From: Streptomyces sp. NRRL S-118 | GTDB taxonomy: Bacteria > Actinomycetota > Actinomycetes > Streptomycetales > Streptomycetaceae | Direction of reading: 5' to 3' | NCBI RefSeq assembly: GCF_000716335.1 | Contig: NZ_JOBL01000204.1 | Coordinates: 1-30,914 of the forward strand | Length of the DNA stretch: 30,914 nucleotides | In this document: in pieces, positions 1 through 7,245 of the stretch | Position numbering within the stretch: position 1 is the stretch's first letter | Layout of the letters: each line of letters opens with the position of its first letter | Made by a program: the position numbers and the translations under genes | Notes under the pieces: generated by a model | Databases searched by the model: none | The model's input: the letters and a program-made list of their open reading frames with translations, nothing else | What the model was told of the DNA's origin: nothing

Positions 1-598
1 TCACCGCTGCCGGTGCGTTCGAGTTCAGGGTCTCGACCAGGACATCGGTGGACTGCTTCACCGTGTTCGTCACCGCGACCTTGACCTCCGACGGCGCAGC
101 CGCCTTGTCCACGCTGGCCAGGACGTCCGTGGACTGCTTCACAATGTTCGCGAGCGTGGCACGCTCCGCCACCGGTGTTTTCGGGTCCTCGACCACCTTC
201 AGCGTCTCGTTGAGATTGCTTGCTGTGTCCTTCACCTCTTGCGGGGCGTCCTGCTTCTCCGCCAGTCCCGCAACGTCCTCCTTCAGCTCAGGCGTCAGCT
301 TCTGCAGCTGCTCCTTCTGCTCTGCCGGCGGAGGCGGCGGGGGCTGCTCGTTCTGGGGCGGCGGGGGCGGCGGAGGCTCCTCCTGCTCAGGCGGCGGCGG
401 AGGCGGCGGGGGCTCCTCCTCCTCAGGCGGCGGGGGAGGCGGAGGAGTTGGTTGGGCGGGTACTGCGGTCGTCGCTGCAGCTACTGCCGGGGTGGTCGCT
501 GCCGCAGCAGTGGACACGCCTGTCGACAGCGCGAGCGCCGCAGCCAAGCAGGAGGAACCGACGAAACGGAAGACTTTTCTCTGGGCGGTTCTGGACAT
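1..598 (-). CDS. Proline-rich secreted protein, 5' part only (gene runs off the left edge)
   Basis: Reading leftward from the ATG at 598 there is an open frame of about 199 codons with no stop before the window edge. The first 35 or so residues look like a Sec signal peptide: a basic start (MSRTAQRK), a hydrophobic core (AAALALSTGVSTAAA) and Ala-rich cleavage options. Next comes a Pro/Glu/Gln low-complexity segment, roughly residues 50-95, with blocks of seven to eight prolines separated by EEEE, EQEE and QNEQ. After that the frame is polar and helical, with a repeated phrase NxVKQSTDVL separated by about 30 residues. I do not recognise the family. The layout suggests an exported protein with an extended proline spacer that could span peptidoglycan, followed by an alpha-helical domain. 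No strong ribosome-binding site precedes the ATG. The opposite strand has long Gly/Ser-rich frames here, which are shadows of the proline codons. Confidence 0.75.
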   Translation of the reverse strand, partial: MSRTAQRKVFRFVGSSCLAAALALSTGVSTAAAATTPAVAAATTAVPAQPTPPPPPPPEEEEPPPPPPPPEQEEPPPPPPPQNEQPPPPPPAEQKEQLQKLTPELKEDVAGLAEKQDAPQEVKDTASNLNETLKVVEDPKTPVAERATLANIVKQSTDVLASVDKAAAPSEVKVAVTNTVKQSTDVLVETLNSNAPAAV

Positions 599-1070
599 GG
601 TTGTTCCAAAGGTGTTGTCCGCGTACTTGTTGTGGCCCTGCGGTACTCAGCCCTGAAGGCGGCGGCCCGTGGTCACGGAGATCCACAGCTCAACGATGCA
701 CAGGCGCTACAGAACCCACTGTTCCCCCACTCGGCGCATCCCGCAACGCGGGAGCCGCAGGTTCCCAGCTGCCACCACCCCTACCACCTGCGGCTTTCGG
801 CCAATCCGGCGCACGCGCCCCGCCACCGCGACGGCCCGTGGCCGGCCTCCGGCCGCCGACGGCGGTTACGGTACGGGGGTACTGCGGTACAGGTACCGCG
901 GTCCCGGGCCTCCTTGGCGGCTCCGCACCGACGGACGTCCAGCGGCTTCCCCCAAGAAGTGGAGCACGTGGGCCGACAGCCCCGCACGCATGCCCTGCGG
1001 GCCCGAGCAACGCCGTCACTCAGCAGATGCGTTGTCACCCCCTACCGCGCGTCATACGGCCGACCGTCCG
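599..1070. other. Intergenic region, no supported gene
   Basis: About 470 bases lie between two leftward genes. Frames on both strands are rich in Arg, Pro and Gly and lack domain-like patterns, so I call none. The stretch 866-899 is built from repeated GGTAC/GTACC words and contains a clear inverted repeat, listed separately. The promoter of the proline-rich protein should lie in the left part. Confidence 0.5.
884..899. repeat. Perfect inverted repeat GCGGTAC-AG-GTACCGC
   Basis: Seven-base arms are separated by two bases, inside a run of GGTAC/GTACC words (866-899). It could be a protein-binding site for the leftward gene starting at 598 or a small hairpin. No regulator can be assigned from sequence. 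Confidence 0.45.
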
Positions 1071-1766
1071 TCACACCGCCAGGGTGTCCCGTACGAGACG
1101 GAATGCGGCGGCCGGGTCCGTGGCACGTGTGACCGTTCGCCCCACAACGACATGTGAGGCGCCGGCGGTCAGGGCGGCACGCGGTGTGCCGGGGCGGGCA
1201 TGCTCGGACGGGGAGTCACCGGGCAGTGTGACTCCAGGGGTGACGATCAGGGCATCGGCACCCAGCGCGTCGCGCAAGGCCGCTACGTCCTGAGGCGAGG
1301 CGATCACACCATGGCAACCGGCCTTGTCGGCAAGGCGTGCCAGCCGGAGCACCTGCTGCTCGGCGGAGTCGCTGATGCCGATGTCGGCGAGATCGTCATC
1401 GGTCATGCTGGTGACCACGGTCAGGGCGAGGATCCGCAGGTCGGGGAAGTCGCGGGCCGCGTCGACGGCGGCAGACATGATGCCCCGGCCGCCCATGCCG
1501 TGCACGGTGACCATGGATACGCCTCGTGCCCCCGCGGCGCGCACTGCGCCGGCGACCGAGTTCGGGATCTCGAAGAGCTTGAGGTCGAGGAATACCTCCT
1601 TGCCCCGTGCAACAAGGGACGTGACGACGTCGGGGCCGACCGCTGTGAGGAGTTCCAGGCCGACCTTGTAGAAACGGCACTCGTCGCCCAGCCGATCGAC
1701 GGTGTCGTCGAAGGCCGTGCGGCTGTCGCAATCAAGGGCGACGATGATCCGGCTGTCCTGATCCAT
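1071..1766 (-). CDS. pyrF: Orotidine 5'-phosphate decarboxylase, type-1 (short) form
   Basis: PyrF converts OMP to UMP, the last step of de novo pyrimidine synthesis, in the cytoplasm. The 231-residue protein has the short-form signature order: RIIVALD (residues 6-12), FYKVG (32-36), the active-site strand FLDLKLFEIPN (59-69), VTVHG, LTVVTS, VTPGV and the phosphate-binding VVGRTVT near the end. Usual length for the short form is about 230-240. The catalytic DxKxxD motif reads D61-L-K63-L-F-E66, so the last Asp is Glu. I chose the ATG at 1766 because family members begin a few residues before the RIIVALD strand. An in-frame ATG at 1790 would add eight atypical residues, and neither has a strong ribosome-binding site. 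Streptomyces normally carry a different, longer PyrF beside the carAB genes, so this looks like an extra paralogue outside any pyr cluster. Confidence 0.85.
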   Translation of the reverse strand: MDQDSRIIVALDCDSRTAFDDTVDRLGDECRFYKVGLELLTAVGPDVVTSLVARGKEVFLDLKLFEIPNSVAGAVRAAGARGVSMVTVHGMGGRGIMSAAVDAARDFPDLRILALTVVTSMTDDDLADIGISDSAEQQVLRLARLADKAGCHGVIASPQDVAALRDALGADALIVTPGVTLPGDSPSEHARPGTPRAALTAGASHVVVGRTVTRATDPAAAFRLVRDTLAV

Positions 1767-2321
1767 GACGCCATTGTGTCGCCACCACATACCGGTGACT
1801 GTCGTGTCCCGTCTCCGCGAAACGCGTCACGGAGGCCGAGAGCAGAGAAGCCTCATGCACGGCGTGGGGCGAGTGCAGCCGAGAGGACGAGGAGCTGACG
1901 CCTCAGCAAGCCGGCTTTCCGTCATGTTCCATGAGGGGCGTCGATGCCTCACTCCTGACGGCAGGTTGCTCCGAGGAACCCGCTGCGCCGACGCCTCGCC
2001 CCTCGGGGCGGGTCGCCCGTACCGACCGCCAGCTCAACAGCTGTGACGCATGGTGCCAGGTTCGACGTCCGGGCCGAGCAACCCGCAGGGTCGTCCTGCT
2101 GCACCCCGGAGTACGACGGACCGGGCGACGTGCATGACCCACCGGAACGGCCCTCTGCCTCGACAAGCCACCGAGTCACTGCTGTGGGAACCGTTGCCCG
2201 CGGAGCAGAATGGGGCCTGGGGAGCGCCCGGGCAACGTGGCCGGTTGACGCTGCCGCGTTTGCCCGCGAGCTGCCCGACCTGCTCCGGTGTTGTACATCC
2301 ACCGCTCCCTGAGGAGGAACA
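1767..2321. other. Intergenic region, no supported gene
   Basis: About 550 bases between divergently oriented genes. Reading frames on both strands show no recognisable motif or consistent codon bias. The region must hold the promoters for the leftward pyrF and the rightward secreted protein. A GAGGAGG ribosome-binding site at 2311-2317 serves the latter. Confidence 0.5.
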
Positions 2322-2888
2322 ATGAGGAAGTCCAGGACCGCTGCAGTGCTCGTACTGACGGCCTCGACGCTGGTGGGTGCGGTCGGAACCGCCCAGGCCC
2401 GGGAGAGCGCGCAGGCCGGCCCCGCGGCGTCCTGCTCGACCGCCTGGGGCAGCGGTACCAAGACGGGCGGTACCGAGCAGGCCAAGCCCCTGAAGGCCAT
2501 CACCACCGGTCAGCACAAGTGCTTCGATCGCATGGTGCTCAACACCGGCGGTGTGACGGGCGGGCTCGGCTACCACGTCGGCTATGTCGACGCCTTCCAC
2601 CAGGATGGCTCCGGTACGCCGATCGCCGTCAAGGGCGGCGCCATACTGCAGGTCTTCGTCTCCTCGCCCAGCTACGACCCGGCCACGTCCAGGCCCACCT
2701 ATGACGGCAAGGCCGGCAAGCCGCTGCCCGGCGTGAACATCACCGGATACAAGACGTTCAAGGACGCCCGCTTCGGAGCGAGTTTCGAGGGACAGACGCA
2801 GATCGGTCTGGGGGTCCGGGCCCGGCTGCCGTTCCGTGTGACGCAGTCCGGCGACAAGCTGATCATCGACGTCGCGCACAAGTGGTGA
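2322..2888 (+). CDS. Secreted AMIN-like domain protein
   Basis: The 188-residue protein starts with a textbook Sec signal peptide (MRKSRTAAVLVLTASTLVGAVGTAQA, likely cleaved after residue 26). It then has one globular domain, about residues 38-188. That domain follows the pattern of AMIN-like domains of actinobacterial exported proteins: a start like CFDRMVLNTGG, a GLGYHVGYVDAFHQDGSG strand-turn, GAILQVFVSSPSYD, a FEGQTQIGLGVRARLPFRV core and the C-terminal strand DKLIIDVAHKW. Family members are small beta proteins of unproved function at the cell surface; AMIN domains elsewhere help target cell-wall hydrolases. Two cysteines (38 and 67) may form a disulphide. The start is fixed by GAGGAGG five bases upstream of the ATG. 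It is convergent with a lipoprotein gene, and a perfect palindrome lies between them. Confidence 0.8.
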   Translation: MRKSRTAAVLVLTASTLVGAVGTAQARESAQAGPAASCSTAWGSGTKTGGTEQAKPLKAITTGQHKCFDRMVLNTGGVTGGLGYHVGYVDAFHQDGSGTPIAVKGGAILQVFVSSPSYDPATSRPTYDGKAGKPLPGVNITGYKTFKDARFGASFEGQTQIGLGVRARLPFRVTQSGDKLIIDVAHKW

Positions 2889-3000
2889 CGGTGGCCCCCG
2901 AGCGGTCCAGCAGTCCCGCGGAGGGAAGGCCGGCGGTCGATCCCTCGCGCGCCGTCGAGCCTCCGGCGTAGCCCGCCGATCAGTCCGACCGACCTGCCCC

Positions 3001-3036
3001 GTACGCCCGTACGCCCGTACGCCCGTACGCCCGTAC
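3001..3036. repeat. Tandem 8-bp repeat, four copies of GTACGCCC plus a partial copy
   Basis: Four exact head-to-tail copies of GTACGCCC (3001-3032) are followed by GTAC. They sit between the stop of the secreted protein and the terminator-like palindrome at 3048-3069. Probably a slippage-prone simple repeat. Confidence 0.8.
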
Positions 3037-3047
3037 ACCTTTCCCGT

Positions 3048-3069
3048 CCTTCCGCCGTACGGCGGAAGG
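3048..3069. terminator. Bidirectional terminator, 22-bp perfect palindrome
   Basis: The 22 bases form a perfect palindrome: arms CCTTCCGCC and GGCGGAAGG around GTAC. It sits between two convergent genes, 160 bases after one stop and six bases from the other. There is no U-tract, as is usual for strong hairpin terminators in high-GC actinomycetes. Confidence 0.7.
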
Positions 3070-3075
3070 CGAGGA

Positions 3076-3753
3076 TCAGGGGGTGAACACCTGGTCGAGC
3101 CGGTCGATGGCCCCGTCCTCGCCCAGGCTGTACCGGAAGACCAGCCCGGAGTTCGGGTGGGCGTCCAGCCAGTCCAGAAACTCCTGCACGCCGATGGGCT
3201 GGTTCTCCGTGGAGTGGACGATCGGGTCGGTCACGGTGATGGACGCCGCCTGGTTCAGCGGTATGAAGGTTTCGACGCCGACCGTCTCGAACGGCGCGCC
3301 GTCGGTGTCCGGGGCACCGCAACCCCAGTTGCCGTGCTTCACGATCAGGCTGAGGAAGCCGCCCTCGGGGGTGTAGCGCTGCACCACGATCTCATCGGGT
3401 GAGATCGGCATCTTGTGGTCGCAGCCCGGCGTCGCACTCGGCTTGGGGACGCGCTTCGCGGCGCCCGGCTCCGCGGAAGCGGCGGCGGAGGTGCTCGCTT
3501 TCGGCGTGGCGGCTGCCGTCGCGGTGGGCTTCGACGCGGCGTCTCCACCTGCCGGAGCCGCGGGTGCGGAAGGCGCACCGGCAGGAGTGGCGGAGGCGCT
3601 CGTTCCGCCGGACGGGCCGGCTGCCGCCCCACCGCCGGACGCCCCGCCCGTGTCGTCGCCCCCGCCGCACGCGCTCAGTACCAGTGCCCCGCACAGCACG
3701 GCCGCCGCTGCGAACCCGGCTCTCCGGCCTCTCCTGCCAACGCTTCGCTCCAT
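3076..3753 (-). CDS. Lipoprotein with Ala/Pro/Ser/Thr-rich linker and a C-terminal globular domain
   Basis: The 225-residue product begins with basic residues (MERSVGRRGRRAG), then a hydrophobic stretch ending in the lipobox LSAC followed by GGGDD. This predicts lipid attachment at that Cys and anchoring outside the membrane. Residues about 40-105 are low-complexity Gly/Ala/Pro/Ser/Thr, likely a flexible linker. The C-terminal 120 residues form a compact domain beginning HKMPISPDEIVVQRYTPEGGFLSLIV and including GNWGCG and FLDWLDAHPNSGLVFRY. I do not recognise it by name, though this architecture is common in Streptomyces lipoproteins of unknown function. I chose the ATG at 3753, which has GGGAGAG about six to twelve bases upstream. 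A GTG at 3768 is in frame but overlaps that site. Confidence 0.75.
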   Translation of the reverse strand: MERSVGRRGRRAGFAAAAVLCGALVLSACGGGDDTGGASGGGAAAGPSGGTSASATPAGAPSAPAAPAGGDAASKPTATAAATPKASTSAAASAEPGAAKRVPKPSATPGCDHKMPISPDEIVVQRYTPEGGFLSLIVKHGNWGCGAPDTDGAPFETVGVETFIPLNQAASITVTDPIVHSTENQPIGVQEFLDWLDAHPNSGLVFRYSLGEDGAIDRLDQVFTP

Positions 3754-4157
3754 GTCCTGCTCTCCCACCCCTGCACGTCCGATGCAACTCGCGAAACGTA
3801 GCGTGGCCGAAAATCGATGGATAGGACCCGGTCATCCTTCGTCACGCAGCCGGGATCAGGCTGTTGCCGAACCCGAACCCGAACCCGAACCCGAACCCGA
3901 ACCCGAACCCGAACCCGGACGCGGACGGCGGACGGGCGCCCCGGCGAACGCGTCGCCGGACCTCCTGCCGAGTTCAGGCGGTACCCTCCACCGCGCCGGA
4001 CCCGCGGATCGGAGGACCGGAAAGCGGATCGAGCTCCGCCGGCACCGCGGCCAGGAGTTCCTTACCGAGCAGGCACCAGTAGGGCTCCTTGCGGATGTTC
4101 GAAGCTGAGTCCTGGGGGCCGGGCAGCGCGGTTGCGGCTTCTTCGGGCTTCCGGTGA
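3754..4157. other. Intergenic region with hexamer microsatellite
   Basis: About 400 bases between two leftward genes. It contains the CCGAAC repeat array (listed separately). Minus-strand bases about 4140 down to 3983 read as an open frame (IRKEPYWCLLGKELLAAVPAEL, then a stop) with fair codon bias but no start codon. That may be a gene remnant, but I cannot name it. Confidence 0.4.
3867..3920. repeat. CCGAAC hexamer tandem array (8 perfect units plus one variant)
   Basis: Eight exact CCGAAC units run from 3867 to 3914, followed by CCGGAC and then degenerate GCGGAC. In any frame the array would encode a dipeptide repeat (PE, NP or TR forward; FG, GS or VR reverse), but no convincing gene contains it. 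Copy number is likely to vary by slippage. Confidence 0.9.
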
Positions 4158-4757
4158 TCAGTGCGGGGGATTTCTGTCGACGCCGCTGAGGACCGTCGTC
4201 ACGACCTTGCGGACGGCACCGACCTCAGGCGGTGCTCCTTGGCGGTCGGCGAACAGCATGTGCACCGCTCCGATCAGGGTGGGGGCGAGTGTGTCGACGT
4301 CGGCGTCCGCGGCGATCCGGCCGAGTTCACGCTCGGCGCGGAGGTAGGAAGCGATCACGGCCGCGGCATCCGTGAGGATGGGGACGCCGGTGGGCCTTGC
4401 CCGGCGCAGGCGGGCGCGCAAGGTGTCCCGCGAGGTCACGAGGCTGACGATCGCCACCGCGACCGGTCCGAACGAATCCATCAGTGCCCGGGTGAGGTTG
4501 TCGACGATGCTGCCGGCTCCGGCGGTCTTGTGCAGGACGGCAGTCCGCTCGTCGATCCGGGCGACGCGGTCGAGCACGAGCTCGGCGAGGAAGGCGTCGA
4601 AGTCGGTGAAGTGCCGGTGCAGGACACCTTTGGCGCAACGCGCCTCCGTGGTGACCGCCCGGCTCGTGAGCGCGCTCGGCCCGTCCTGGAGCAGAACGCG
4701 CTCGGCGGCGTCGAACAGCTGGTCGCGCGCGTCGCGAAGGGCGACCCCTGTGGGCAT
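4158..4757 (-). CDS. TetR-family transcriptional regulator
   Basis: The 199-residue protein has a TetR-type N-terminal helix-turn-helix. The start MPTGVALRDARDQLFDAAERVLLQDG is helix 1, then PSALTSRAVTTEARCAKGVLHRHFTDFDAFLAELV covers the recognition helices, about residues 28-60. The remaining helical part would bind a ligand and dimerise. The start at 4757 is well supported by AAGGAGGTG about four bases upstream. The longer frame up to 4808 would run through the operator. It is divergent from the methyltransferase gene at 4830, and two palindromes between the genes are the obvious self-operator, so it probably represses both itself and the methyltransferase. The ligand is unknown. Confidence 0.9.
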   Translation of the reverse strand: MPTGVALRDARDQLFDAAERVLLQDGPSALTSRAVTTEARCAKGVLHRHFTDFDAFLAELVLDRVARIDERTAVLHKTAGAGSIVDNLTRALMDSFGPVAVAIVSLVTSRDTLRARLRRARPTGVPILTDAAAVIASYLRAERELGRIAADADVDTLAPTLIGAVHMLFADRQGAPPEVGAVRKVVTTVLSGVDRNPPH

Positions 4758-4800
4758 CGTGCACCTCCTTGTCCGGCGGACGAGCCGTACCGGTTGACGA

Positions 4801-4837
4801 GTGGGCATGTGCCCATTCAGAGTGGGCGCATGCCCAC
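4801..4837. promoter_or_regulatory. Tandem palindromic operator, likely for the divergent TetR regulator
   Basis: Two related palindromes, 4801-4816 (GTGGGCATGTGCCCAT) and 4822-4837 (GTGGGCGCATGCCCAC), have centres 21 bp apart, two helical turns. They sit between the TetR start (4757) and the methyltransferase start (4830). The second palindrome covers the proposed methyltransferase ATG, so binding would block expression directly. Confidence 0.75.
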
Positions 4838-5657
4838 TTTACCGCCGGAGCGAGCTCCTCACTCCGTACAGAAGCCCCATGAACACCGAAGGGCAGCGGA
4901 GGCATTCGGCTCGGACCCCGAACGCTACGACCGCGCCCGGCCGCGCTACCCACAAGCCCTGGTGGAGCGGATCGTTGCCGCCTGCCCGGGCCCCGAGGTC
5001 CTCGACGTCGGCTGCGGCACCGGCATCGTGGCCCGGCAGTTCGCTGCGGCAGGCTCCCGGGTGCTGGGCGTCGACGCCGACGCACGGATGGCCGCCCTGG
5101 CACGACAGCACGGCATCGACGTCGAGGTGGCGTCGTTCGAGGCCTGGGACCCGGCCGGCCGGATGTTCGACGCGGTCGTCTCCGGACAGGCCTGGCACTG
5201 GGTGGACCCCGTCGCGGGAGCCGCCAAGGCGGCACGGGTACTGCGCCCCCGCGGTCCGCTGGCCCTCTTCTGGAACGCCGGTCAGCCTTCGCCCGAAGTG
5301 GCGGGAGCCTTCGGCGCGGTGTACCGCCGGCTGATGCCCGACTCGCTCGCCGCTCGACACGGGGCGGCGCCCGCCGTGGACGGGTACGCGGCGCTGTGCG
5401 CCCAGGCGGCCGACGGGATACGGAAGGTGGACGCGTTCGCCGACCCGGAGCAATGGCGGCACGACTGGGAGCGGACCTTCACACGGGAGGAGTGGCTCGA
5501 CCAGTTGCCCACCCAGGGGGCCTTCACGGGCCTTCCGCAGGACGAACTGGAGGAGGTGCTGACGGGCGTCGGCGCCGCCATCGACGCGGTGGGAGGCAGC
5601 TTCACGATGCGCTACACCACCATGGCGGTCATCGCGACGCGAACCGGTACCAGCTGA
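4830..5657 (+). CDS. Class I SAM-dependent methyltransferase
   Basis: The 275-residue protein carries a Rossmann methyltransferase domain. The lead-in AAEAFGSDPERYDRARPRYP (about residues 22-41) is typical of this UbiE-like group. Motif I is VLDVGCGTG (57-65), motif II is the acidic GVDADARMAAL, and there is a FDAVVSGQAWHWVDP segment and the post-motif VLRPRGPLALFWN. The substrate is unknown. In frame, the ATG at 4830 is the only good start before the conserved region; a GTG at 4809 is also in frame. The ATG lies inside the second operator palindrome and has only a weak ribosome-binding site, which is consistent with tight control by the divergent TetR protein. The TetR/methyltransferase pair could serve detoxification or small-molecule tailoring; that is inference. 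Confidence 0.85.
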   Translation: MPTLPPERAPHSVQKPHEHRRAAEAFGSDPERYDRARPRYPQALVERIVAACPGPEVLDVGCGTGIVARQFAAAGSRVLGVDADARMAALARQHGIDVEVASFEAWDPAGRMFDAVVSGQAWHWVDPVAGAAKAARVLRPRGPLALFWNAGQPSPEVAGAFGAVYRRLMPDSLAARHGAAPAVDGYAALCAQAADGIRKVDAFADPEQWRHDWERTFTREEWLDQLPTQGAFTGLPQDELEEVLTGVGAAIDAVGGSFTMRYTTMAVIATRTGTS

Positions 5658-5719
5658 CCCGCCGCTCCGAGGACTTGCCGTCGGGGCGGCCCGTCCCCGC
5701 GCACGTCGCCCTGCTCTTC

Positions 5720-6253
5720 ATGGGCATCGCGGGCGGACTGTGCGCCCATACGTTCAACATCAAGGTGGCCCCCCGCCGTTCCGCCGAGAGGCTGTCGGAA
5801 GCCGGCCTGCGGTACGGGCTGACCCAGCTGGACGCCCTGCACCATTCCCGGTTCGAGGACGCGGTGCGGGACCTGATGCGCCGCGACGGCGGCCAGGACG
5901 CGGCCCGTGTCGGGGGCGGCGGCGACCTGGGCGCCGACGTGAAGGCCACCGACCCCTACGGACGGCGCTGGGTGATCCAGTGCAAACACCGCCGCAACGG
6001 CCTCGCCGGCTCCGCGGTCGGTACCCCTGACCTCCAGGTCCTCAACGGCACCGCCCGCCAAGTCCACGGCGCCGATGTCGCGGTCATCGTGACGAACGGC
6101 CGGGTCACCAAGCCCGCCGTGGCCTTCGCCAAGCAGCAGCACCTCCACGTGGTCGACCGCCACACCCTTGCAATCTGGGCATCCGGCTCACGCCCTCTGT
6201 GGGAGCTGCTCCGCGCCGTTCCGCCACCTCGCCGACCGACCGCCCTGTCCTGA
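5720..6253 (+). CDS. Mrr-like restriction endonuclease domain protein, possibly N-terminally incomplete
   Basis: The frame encodes an Mrr_cat-type nuclease domain: LTQLDALHHSRFEDAVRDLMRRDGG, then GGGGDLGADVKATDPYGRRWVIQCKHRR, then VVGTPDLQVLNGT-like and VAVIVTNGRVTKPAV strands and a C-terminal SRPLWELLRAVPPPRRPTALS. The core GADV...QCK is the D-(Q)xK form of the PD-(D/E)xK active site usual for Mrr enzymes, which cut DNA, often modified DNA. The start is uncertain. The ATG at 5720 (177 residues) has no ribosome-binding site, while a TTG at 5675 has GAGG upstream and would restore a hydrophobic N-terminal segment (PAHVALLFMGIAGGLC) typical of membrane-anchored relatives. The gene follows the methyltransferase by about 60 bases or less. 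Confidence 0.7.
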   Translation: MGIAGGLCAHTFNIKVAPRRSAERLSEAGLRYGLTQLDALHHSRFEDAVRDLMRRDGGQDAARVGGGGDLGADVKATDPYGRRWVIQCKHRRNGLAGSAVGTPDLQVLNGTARQVHGADVAVIVTNGRVTKPAVAFAKQQHLHVVDRHTLAIWASGSRPLWELLRAVPPPRRPTALS

Positions 6254-6280
6254 ACAGCAGCCTCACACCAGGCGTGCGGC

Positions 6281-6429
6281 CAGGCGTCATCGTCGACTAC
6301 GACTCCACGCTGTGGCGCAAGGCCCTCCACAAGGCGTTCCCGAACAGCGGCGGCAGGCGGACCACCGTGTTCAGCACTGCCAGCGATGTCCGCTCCCTGC
6401 GCAACCGCGCCGCCCACCACGAGTCATAG
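6281..6429 (+). pseudogene. C-terminal remnant of an Abi-like (HEPN) protein
   Basis: About 48 codons read VDYDSTLWRKALHKAFPNSGGRRTTVFSTASDVRSLRNRAAHHES and then stop. This matches the C-terminal end of Abi-like proteins, which carry the HEPN RNase motif R-x4-H (here RNRAAH) followed by HE. The rest of the roughly 200-residue protein is missing upstream, where the nuclease gene ends at 6253. The fragment has no start codon or ribosome-binding site, so it is a remnant. Intact family members act in abortive infection. Confidence 0.55.
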
Positions 6430-6909
6430 GTTGGCGCTGGTGGTGTGCGGCCTGCGGCTGCTGCGCGTGGCGGAGACGGTGGCGATGGTCCAGGCCGTCG
6501 CCCATACGGCGCCGACGAGCAATGCCGCGAGCGCGGTGACCATATGGGGAGGGGTGGCACCCAGGCTCGGTGCCAGGCCCGCCGCGCGGGCGCTGAAGCC
6601 GAGGACGCCCGCTCCCACCATTGCGATGCCCGCCCAGGAGACGATGAGCACCGGCCATCGGACGAGCGGGGTCCGCGGCAAGCGCATGAGGAGCAGCGCA
6701 ACGACGGCCATCAGCAGGCCGAGGGCCGCGTTCGCCAGTTGGGCGGCCTCGACGTTGGCGACGGCAGCGTAGGCGTCAGCCGGTGCGGGAAAGCCCGGCA
6801 TGCCCAGCTCGCCCTCACTCGCCAGGTGCACCTTGCTGACGGTGTAGGCGAGGGCGCCGAGGCAGGCGGTGAAGGCGGCGGCCAGGTGCTTCTTATGCGA
6901 TCGGGGCAT
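6424..6909 (-). CDS. Small integral membrane protein, unknown function
   Basis: The 161-residue protein shows four hydrophobic segments: about residues 10-28 (AAAFTACLGALAYTVSKVH), 58-80 (AALGLLMAVVALLLM), 87-110 (WPVLIVSWAGIAMVGAGVLGFSA) and 128-150 (ALAALLVGAVWATAWTIATV). The termini are basic, so it is probably a four-helix membrane protein. I do not recognise the family with certainty. The ATG at 6909 has GGAGG nine bases upstream; the frame stays open further left to 7044, but that extension is Arg/Trp-rich and unlikely. Its 3' end overlaps the Abi-like remnant on the other strand by six bases. Confidence 0.7.
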   Translation of the reverse strand: MPRSHKKHLAAAFTACLGALAYTVSKVHLASEGELGMPGFPAPADAYAAVANVEAAQLANAALGLLMAVVALLLMRLPRTPLVRWPVLIVSWAGIAMVGAGVLGFSARAAGLAPSLGATPPHMVTALAALLVGAVWATAWTIATVSATRSSRRPHTTSANL

Positions 6910-7245
6910 GGGTTCATCCTCCAGTGAGCAGCGGCCGGGCCACCTCCTCCGCCAGTACCGACCCCCCTCCCCCGTGCGGGTGATGCGGCTCTCGAATTCT
7001 CCCCAGGGCGGCTCTTCGTTCCCCCAGTCGGTTGCTGTCGGCAACTGGAGTCAGGCCGCCCGCCCACGGATTGTGCGGGCCGCGCCGAGCGGTCAAGGCA
7101 GCCCCCTCACGGGCGAGGGGGCCTGGCTGTCACCGTGCGTCGGACAGGAGCCCGTGAGCCGGCTCGGCAGCTCCTGATGCCTTCGGTGTTGTGCCAGCCG
7201 AGGCAAGTTGATCGGGAAGGTGGCCGACAGCCGCCGCGCCCCTGG
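6910..7245. other. Intergenic region upstream of the transposase remnant
   Basis: About 335 bases with no supported gene. It holds the promoter region of the membrane protein and a strong hairpin at 7101-7122. The left boundary of the IS5 remnant lies near 7240, where recognisable transposase sequence begins abruptly. Confidence 0.45.
7101..7122. terminator. Hairpin, GCCCCCTC arms with six-base loop
   Basis: GCCCCCTC at 7101-7108 pairs perfectly with GAGGGGGC at 7115-7122. No intact gene ends next to it, so it may be a relic terminator of whatever preceded the IS5 remnant, or unrelated. Confidence 0.4.

Noticed and set aside
220..1293. Long plus-strand frames rich in Ala, Pro, Arg and Gly over 48-1293
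   Set aside because: They are antisense to the proline-rich secreted protein and then cross the intergenic gap; composition is that of high-GC shadow frames and no domain appears.
2034..3038. 334-codon minus-strand frame
   Set aside because: It is antisense to the AMIN-like gene, which has a signal peptide, ribosome-binding site and domain match; the minus frame has none.
3001..3920. Short tandem repeats considered as a CRISPR array or replication iterons
   Set aside because: Units are 8 and 6 bp with no spacers and no cas or rep gene; they are simple repeats.
4158..6429. Methyltransferase plus Mrr-like nuclease considered as a restriction-modification pair
   Set aside because: The methyltransferase is of the UbiE-like small-molecule type with no DPPY/NPPY or PC motif of DNA methylases, and it is paired with a TetR regulator.
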